Part shown: one piece after another, positions 19,552-21,819 of the stretch
How positions within the stretch are numbered: position 1 is the stretch's first letter
Layout of the letters: every line of letters starts with the position of its first letter
Source: UBA11704 sp964491805
GTDB taxonomy: Bacteria > Patescibacteriota > Minisyncoccia > Phycocordibacterales > UBA5272
Direction of reading: 5' to 3'
Length of the DNA: 21,819 nucleotides
NCBI GenBank assembly: GCA_964491805.1
Contig: CAZBGU010000015.1
Coordinates: forward strand, 1 to 21,819
Notes under the pieces: generated by a model
Databases searched by the model: none
Seen by the model: only the letters and a program-made list of their open reading frames with translations
Told to the model about the DNA's origin: nothing
Program-made: the position numbers and the translations under genes

Positions 19552-20286
19552 TCAATTATCTCCTGAAAGACCAAGCACCTGCAATACGTCCCTCATATCC
19601 TTTGGAACTGAAGAGGTTATTGTATGCTGCTTACTGCCTTCTATGTCATCGGGAATATCTATTGTTATAGAAAGCGCATGAAGCATTGAACGTGGTGCAT
19701 CTGTTTTTCCTCTCGATGAACCGTACAGTTCGTCGCCAATAATAGGATGTCGTATTCCTCGAAAATGCGCCCTAATCTGATGCGTTCTTCCTGTAAGTGG
19801 GTAACACTCAACATACGAATACTGCCTCCCATTTGGAGCAACCGTGCGAGCAAGAACTTTGTAACGAGTCACTGCGTCGCGTTCCTCGCCACGTGGATCC
19901 TGAGAAAAGCCATCCACAACAGTACGCTTTCTAAAATCACTCTTTGCGCGCGCAATAGGTAAGCTAATCATACCGGTATCGTGACGAATATGACCCTCAA
20001 CAATAGCTCGGTACACCTTACGTACCGTGTGATCTCGGAACTGTTTTTTTAACGACGTAAAAGCAATCTGATCTTTTGCAAGCACAAGCACACCTGAAGT
20101 ATTGCGGTCGAGACGGTGGACAATGCCTTCTCTCCCCTCGTCACCAACACCGACCACACCATATGTCTCTTTCATCCAAGTGGCAACTGTATACTCATCT
20201 TTGCGCTCGTCTGGATGCACAATGATACCGACAGGTTTGTCGATAGCAACCACGTGACTATTTTCGAAGAGAATGACTGGGTTCAT
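19552..20286 (-). CDS. RluA/RluD-family 23S rRNA (or tRNA) pseudouridine synthase
   Basis: A 244-residue enzyme that converts uridine to pseudouridine in RNA. The catalytic motif HRLDRNTSG is at 57-65 with D60. Before it are the family's DKPVGIIVHPD and EGIVHR, and after it VLVLAKDQIAFTSLKKQFRDHTVRKVYRAIVEG and the late GRTHQIRAHFRGIRHPIIGDELYG. The N-terminal S4 RNA-binding domain of RluD is absent, so it is closer in layout to RluA, and the target base cannot be named. The gene ends with TGA. TGGTAGAGT at 20303-20311 is the likely promoter, 16 bases before the ATG. It is separated from rplS by about 130 bases. Confidence 0.92.
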   Translation of the reverse strand: MNPVILFENSHVVAIDKPVGIIVHPDERKDEYTVATWMKETYGVVGVGDEGREGIVHRLDRNTSGVLVLAKDQIAFTSLKKQFRDHTVRKVYRAIVEGHIRHDTGMISLPIARAKSDFRKRTVVDGFSQDPRGEERDAVTRYKVLARTVAPNGRQYSYVECYPLTGRTHQIRAHFRGIRHPIIGDELYGSSRGKTDAPRSMLHALSITIDIPDDIEGSKQHTITSSVPKDMRDVLQVLGLSGDN

Positions 20287-20302
20287 ACATTATATGTAGA
20301 AT

Positions 20303-20311
20303 ACTCTACCA
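20303..20311 (-). promoter_or_regulatory. Extended -10 (TGGTAGAGT) of the RluA-family gene
   Basis: TGG-TAGAGT on the minus strand, 16 bases before the ATG. GTAGA/TCTAC just downstream makes a small dyad. A TATAAT lies only two bases before the ATG and is too close to use. Confidence 0.4.
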
Positions 20312-20438
20312 TAAAAACAACATTTGCGCATGCTGTCAATTAGGGGGAGGATTTTATACGTGAAAAAACTCACACAGTAAATAATAATATTTGTTTGCTG
20401 ATTTATAGTATTATTGAGTAATTAAAAAATATAGTTAA

Positions 20439-21431
20439 TTAGTAGAGTCGTATTAACTCGAGTGAAGATCTTCCATCTTTAGGATTAATTAAATCAAGCA
20501 CTTCTTGGCTTTCTTCATGAATGAACTTTCCATCTGTAAATTTTAGATATGGTGTTGTTGACGCTTTAGGATAAATTTTACTTTCGAAGTCTTCTTTTTT
20601 CTTTAATTCTAAATCTGTTCCATTTTCTTCTGAACACCAACTGAACCTATCTTCACCAATGACAATACTTTGTGTCAGATCAAATGTCAGATAACTTTGC
20701 CAAGCACAACCAGCATCTCCACTACCGTTTGATAAAATTAACTTATTACCATCCTGAGTAAAACCTGAAATAGTATTTTCTTTAATACCGTCTGCAAGCT
20801 TAATAATTCTTCCGTTAGTGATGTTATAAATTTTTAATTCATTATTACATACACCCATATACACATCACAGAATGGTCCAGACAAATAATAGATAAGATT
20901 GTCTTTTATAAAAAAATCCGCAACGAAATCTTCTTTATGTAAACTTAAATTTATTTGGACAACCTTATCTAATTCCCCACTTTCTATCTTACTTAACTTC
21001 CCGTCTTTGTTTATAAAGTATATTACCTGATTATGGTAGACAAAGTTTGTCGCTGGGTAGACACCCCCTTTTGCACCAGACATATGGATAAGCTCCTTAC
21101 TTTGAGGGTTATTCACATCTCTAAACCTTAGATCAATCTCAAGGCCGTTATTAGAGTCATTCCAATTGTTAGTGTTTGTGTATTGAAAATATACAATTCC
21201 GTTTTTATTAGATGTTTCAAAATTTAAAGGAGAAACATTAGAAGATGATGCTTTTACTAGCCTCACAATGACTGATGATTTGCTATTTTGACTCATCGAT
21301 GAAGATGCGGTTCCGTTAATTTTACTAACTACATTTACTGGTTGTTGCGTTGTGGTTGGGGGAGATGCGTGACCTAGCAATCCTGAAAATAAAGCTATAA
21401 TACTTGCAAAAAATGTAGCTAATGTGTTCAT
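20439..21431 (-). CDS. Secreted, beta-propeller-like protein, unknown function
   Basis: A 330-residue protein. A hydrophobic N-terminus (MNTLATFFASIIALFSGLLGHA) is a signal peptide or anchor, followed by a Ser/Thr/Asn-rich linker of about 50 residues. The rest shows repeated strand-turn units, e.g. NGIVYFQYTNTNN, TNFVYHNQVIYFINKDGKLSKIESG, FFIKDNLIYYLSGP, NELKIYNITNGRIIKLADGI, GFTQDGNKLILSNGSG, LTFDLTQSIVIGE, at intervals that suggest a beta-propeller. Four cysteines (PFCDVYMGVCNN, GCAWQSY, FSWCSEEN) may form two disulphides outside the cell. No catalytic motif is seen. It may bind ligands or cell-surface partners. I use the ATG at 21431 because TGCTAAACT ends six bases before it. The gene is a single-gene unit. 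Confidence 0.65.
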   Translation of the reverse strand: MNTLATFFASIIALFSGLLGHASPPTTTQQPVNVVSKINGTASSSMSQNSKSSVIVRLVKASSSNVSPLNFETSNKNGIVYFQYTNTNNWNDSNNGLEIDLRFRDVNNPQSKELIHMSGAKGGVYPATNFVYHNQVIYFINKDGKLSKIESGELDKVVQINLSLHKEDFVADFFIKDNLIYYLSGPFCDVYMGVCNNELKIYNITNGRIIKLADGIKENTISGFTQDGNKLILSNGSGDAGCAWQSYLTFDLTQSIVIGEDRFSWCSEENGTDLELKKKEDFESKIYPKASTTPYLKFTDGKFIHEESQEVLDLINPKDGRSSLELIRLY

Positions 21432-21437
21432 GTTCAA

Positions 21438-21446
21438 AGTTTAGCA
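21438..21446 (-). promoter_or_regulatory. Extended -10 (TGCTAAACT) of the propeller-like gene
   Basis: TGC-TAAACT on the minus strand with six bases to the ATG at 21431. It follows the leaderless layout but is a weaker -10. Confidence 0.45.
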
Positions 21447-21532
21447 TGATATTTTAACAGAAGACTTCAGCTAGAATAAAAACACCGATTTCGAATCCTC
21501 ACGAGCATGAAGCAGTTCATTTTCTTATAGCG

Positions 21533-21584
21533 CACAGAAATATAAAACACGATGTCATGTGACATCGTGTTTTATATTTCTGTG
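21533..21584 (-). terminator. Long perfect hairpin / terminator at the tRNA-Val 3' end
   Basis: A perfect 24-bp stem (21533-21556 with 21561-21584) around the loop ATGT. It contains GTGTTTTATATTT on the descending side for leftward transcription. Its first two bases are the last two of the tRNA (position 73 and C72). Confidence 0.75.
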
Positions 21585-21655
21585 GGCAATAGAGGATTCG
21601 AACCTCTGACCTTCGCTGTGTAAAAGCGCTGCTCTACCAACTGAGCTAATCGCCC
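21583..21655 (-). tRNA. tRNA-Val (TAC)
   Basis: Read on the minus strand: acceptor GGGCGAT/ATTGCCC, D-arm with TTGGTAGAGC, anticodon loop TTTACAC (anticodon TAC), T-arm AGAGG-TTCGAAT-CCTCT, A73, with CCA not encoded. The 27-43 pair of the anticodon stem is mismatched (G-A). A TAGTAT lies upstream. Confidence 0.92.
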
Positions 21656-21746
21656 TCTTTGTGTACACATAATACTACATCATATAGAGATATTATTCAA
21701 GTTTTTTATAACCAACTCTCGCCATCTTCCCGAAAGTGTGTTTTTT

Positions 21747-21755
21747 TGGTAGTAT
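21747..21755 (+). promoter_or_regulatory. Extended -10 (TGGTAGTAT) of tRNA-Arg
   Basis: TGG-TAGTAT, 12 bases before the tRNA, so the start site is about 5-6 bases before the mature 5' end. Confidence 0.55.
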
Positions 21756-21767
21756 AGGCACTATCTT

Positions 21768-21819
21768 GCCCCTGTAGTTAAATGGATATAACTGCGGACT
21801 TCTAAGCCGTTATTCTAGG
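21768..21819 (+). tRNA. tRNA-Arg (TCT), 5' part only
   Basis: Acceptor strand GCCCCTG, D-arm GTTAAATGGATATAAC, anticodon loop CTTCTAA (anticodon TCT). The anticodon stem pairs CGG/CCG with an apparent A-G at 31-39. The window ends at the start of the T arm. Confidence 0.85.

Noticed and set aside
21487..21502. TTTCGAATCCTCAC as a tRNA remnant
   Set aside because: Only the loop-like word is present. The flanking bases do not pair.
1..21819. CRISPR array or insertion sequence
   Set aside because: No evenly spaced direct repeats of 23-37 bases, and no transposase or terminal inverted repeats were seen.

Overview
The window looks like an ordinary piece of a Patescibacteria (CPR) genome, most likely a Parcubacteria-type lineage. 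This is inferred from the AT-rich sequence, short single-copy genes, many small membrane proteins without recognisable function, a Wzy-like membrane protein fused to TPRs, a GH15-like hydrolase, CPBP and DUF1761 proteins, and tRNAs without an encoded CCA. TAA and TAG end nearly all genes. TGA is used rarely (rluA-family gene, the 18071 gene), and no other recognisable gene has an internal TGA, so the UGA-glycine code of Gracilibacteria/SR1 is unlikely.

Layout. 1-3231 (minus): a probable operon of a Wzy-like/TPR membrane protein, a tail-anchored protein with a UBA-like N-terminus, and the start of another membrane-anchored protein. 3356-5171 (plus): a small membrane protein overlapping a GlcD-type FAD oxidase. 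5196-6285 (minus): a short RhuM-like protein and a PAP2_C/sphingomyelin-synthase-like membrane phosphatase. 6350-7118 (plus): a GC-rich gene for a GNAT-fold acyltransferase with its own sigma70-like promoter, Shine-Dalgarno site and terminator. 7158-9514 (minus): a GH15-like hydrolase and two unknown proteins. 9652-10068 (plus): a zinc-ribbon membrane protein. 10201-13848 (minus): a P1B-like ATPase with an altered metal-site motif, a PP2C phosphatase and a DUF1761 protein. 14055-17465 (minus): four one-gene units (methyltransferase broken by an in-frame TGA, NUDIX hydrolase, CPBP protease, APH-like kinase), separated by repeat-rich non-coding DNA with hairpins. 17772-18910: tRNA-His, a second GC-rich gene for a secreted protein, and tRNA-Leu. 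18959-21655: rplS, an RluA-family pseudouridine synthase, a secreted propeller-like protein and tRNA-Val. The window ends inside tRNA-Arg.

Two expression styles are visible. Most native genes have an extended -10 box, TGnTATACT, placed only 6-10 bases before the ATG, so their mRNAs should be leaderless or nearly so. Stable-RNA and translation genes use a TGnTAGTAT or TGGTAGAGT variant. The two GC-rich genes instead have long leaders with hairpins, clear GGAG ribosome binding sites and strong intrinsic terminators, which fits recent transfer.

The most unusual material is the non-coding DNA at 15450-15841. It holds three copies of a hairpin, TGAANT-AGCR-ANTTCA, whose stem bases change together. 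It also holds a larger foldable segment and sequence repeats shared with the intergenic regions at 16406-16535 and 17466-17770. Next to tRNA-His there is a perfect 44-bp palindrome built from two extra copies of the tRNA T-arm/acceptor sequence.
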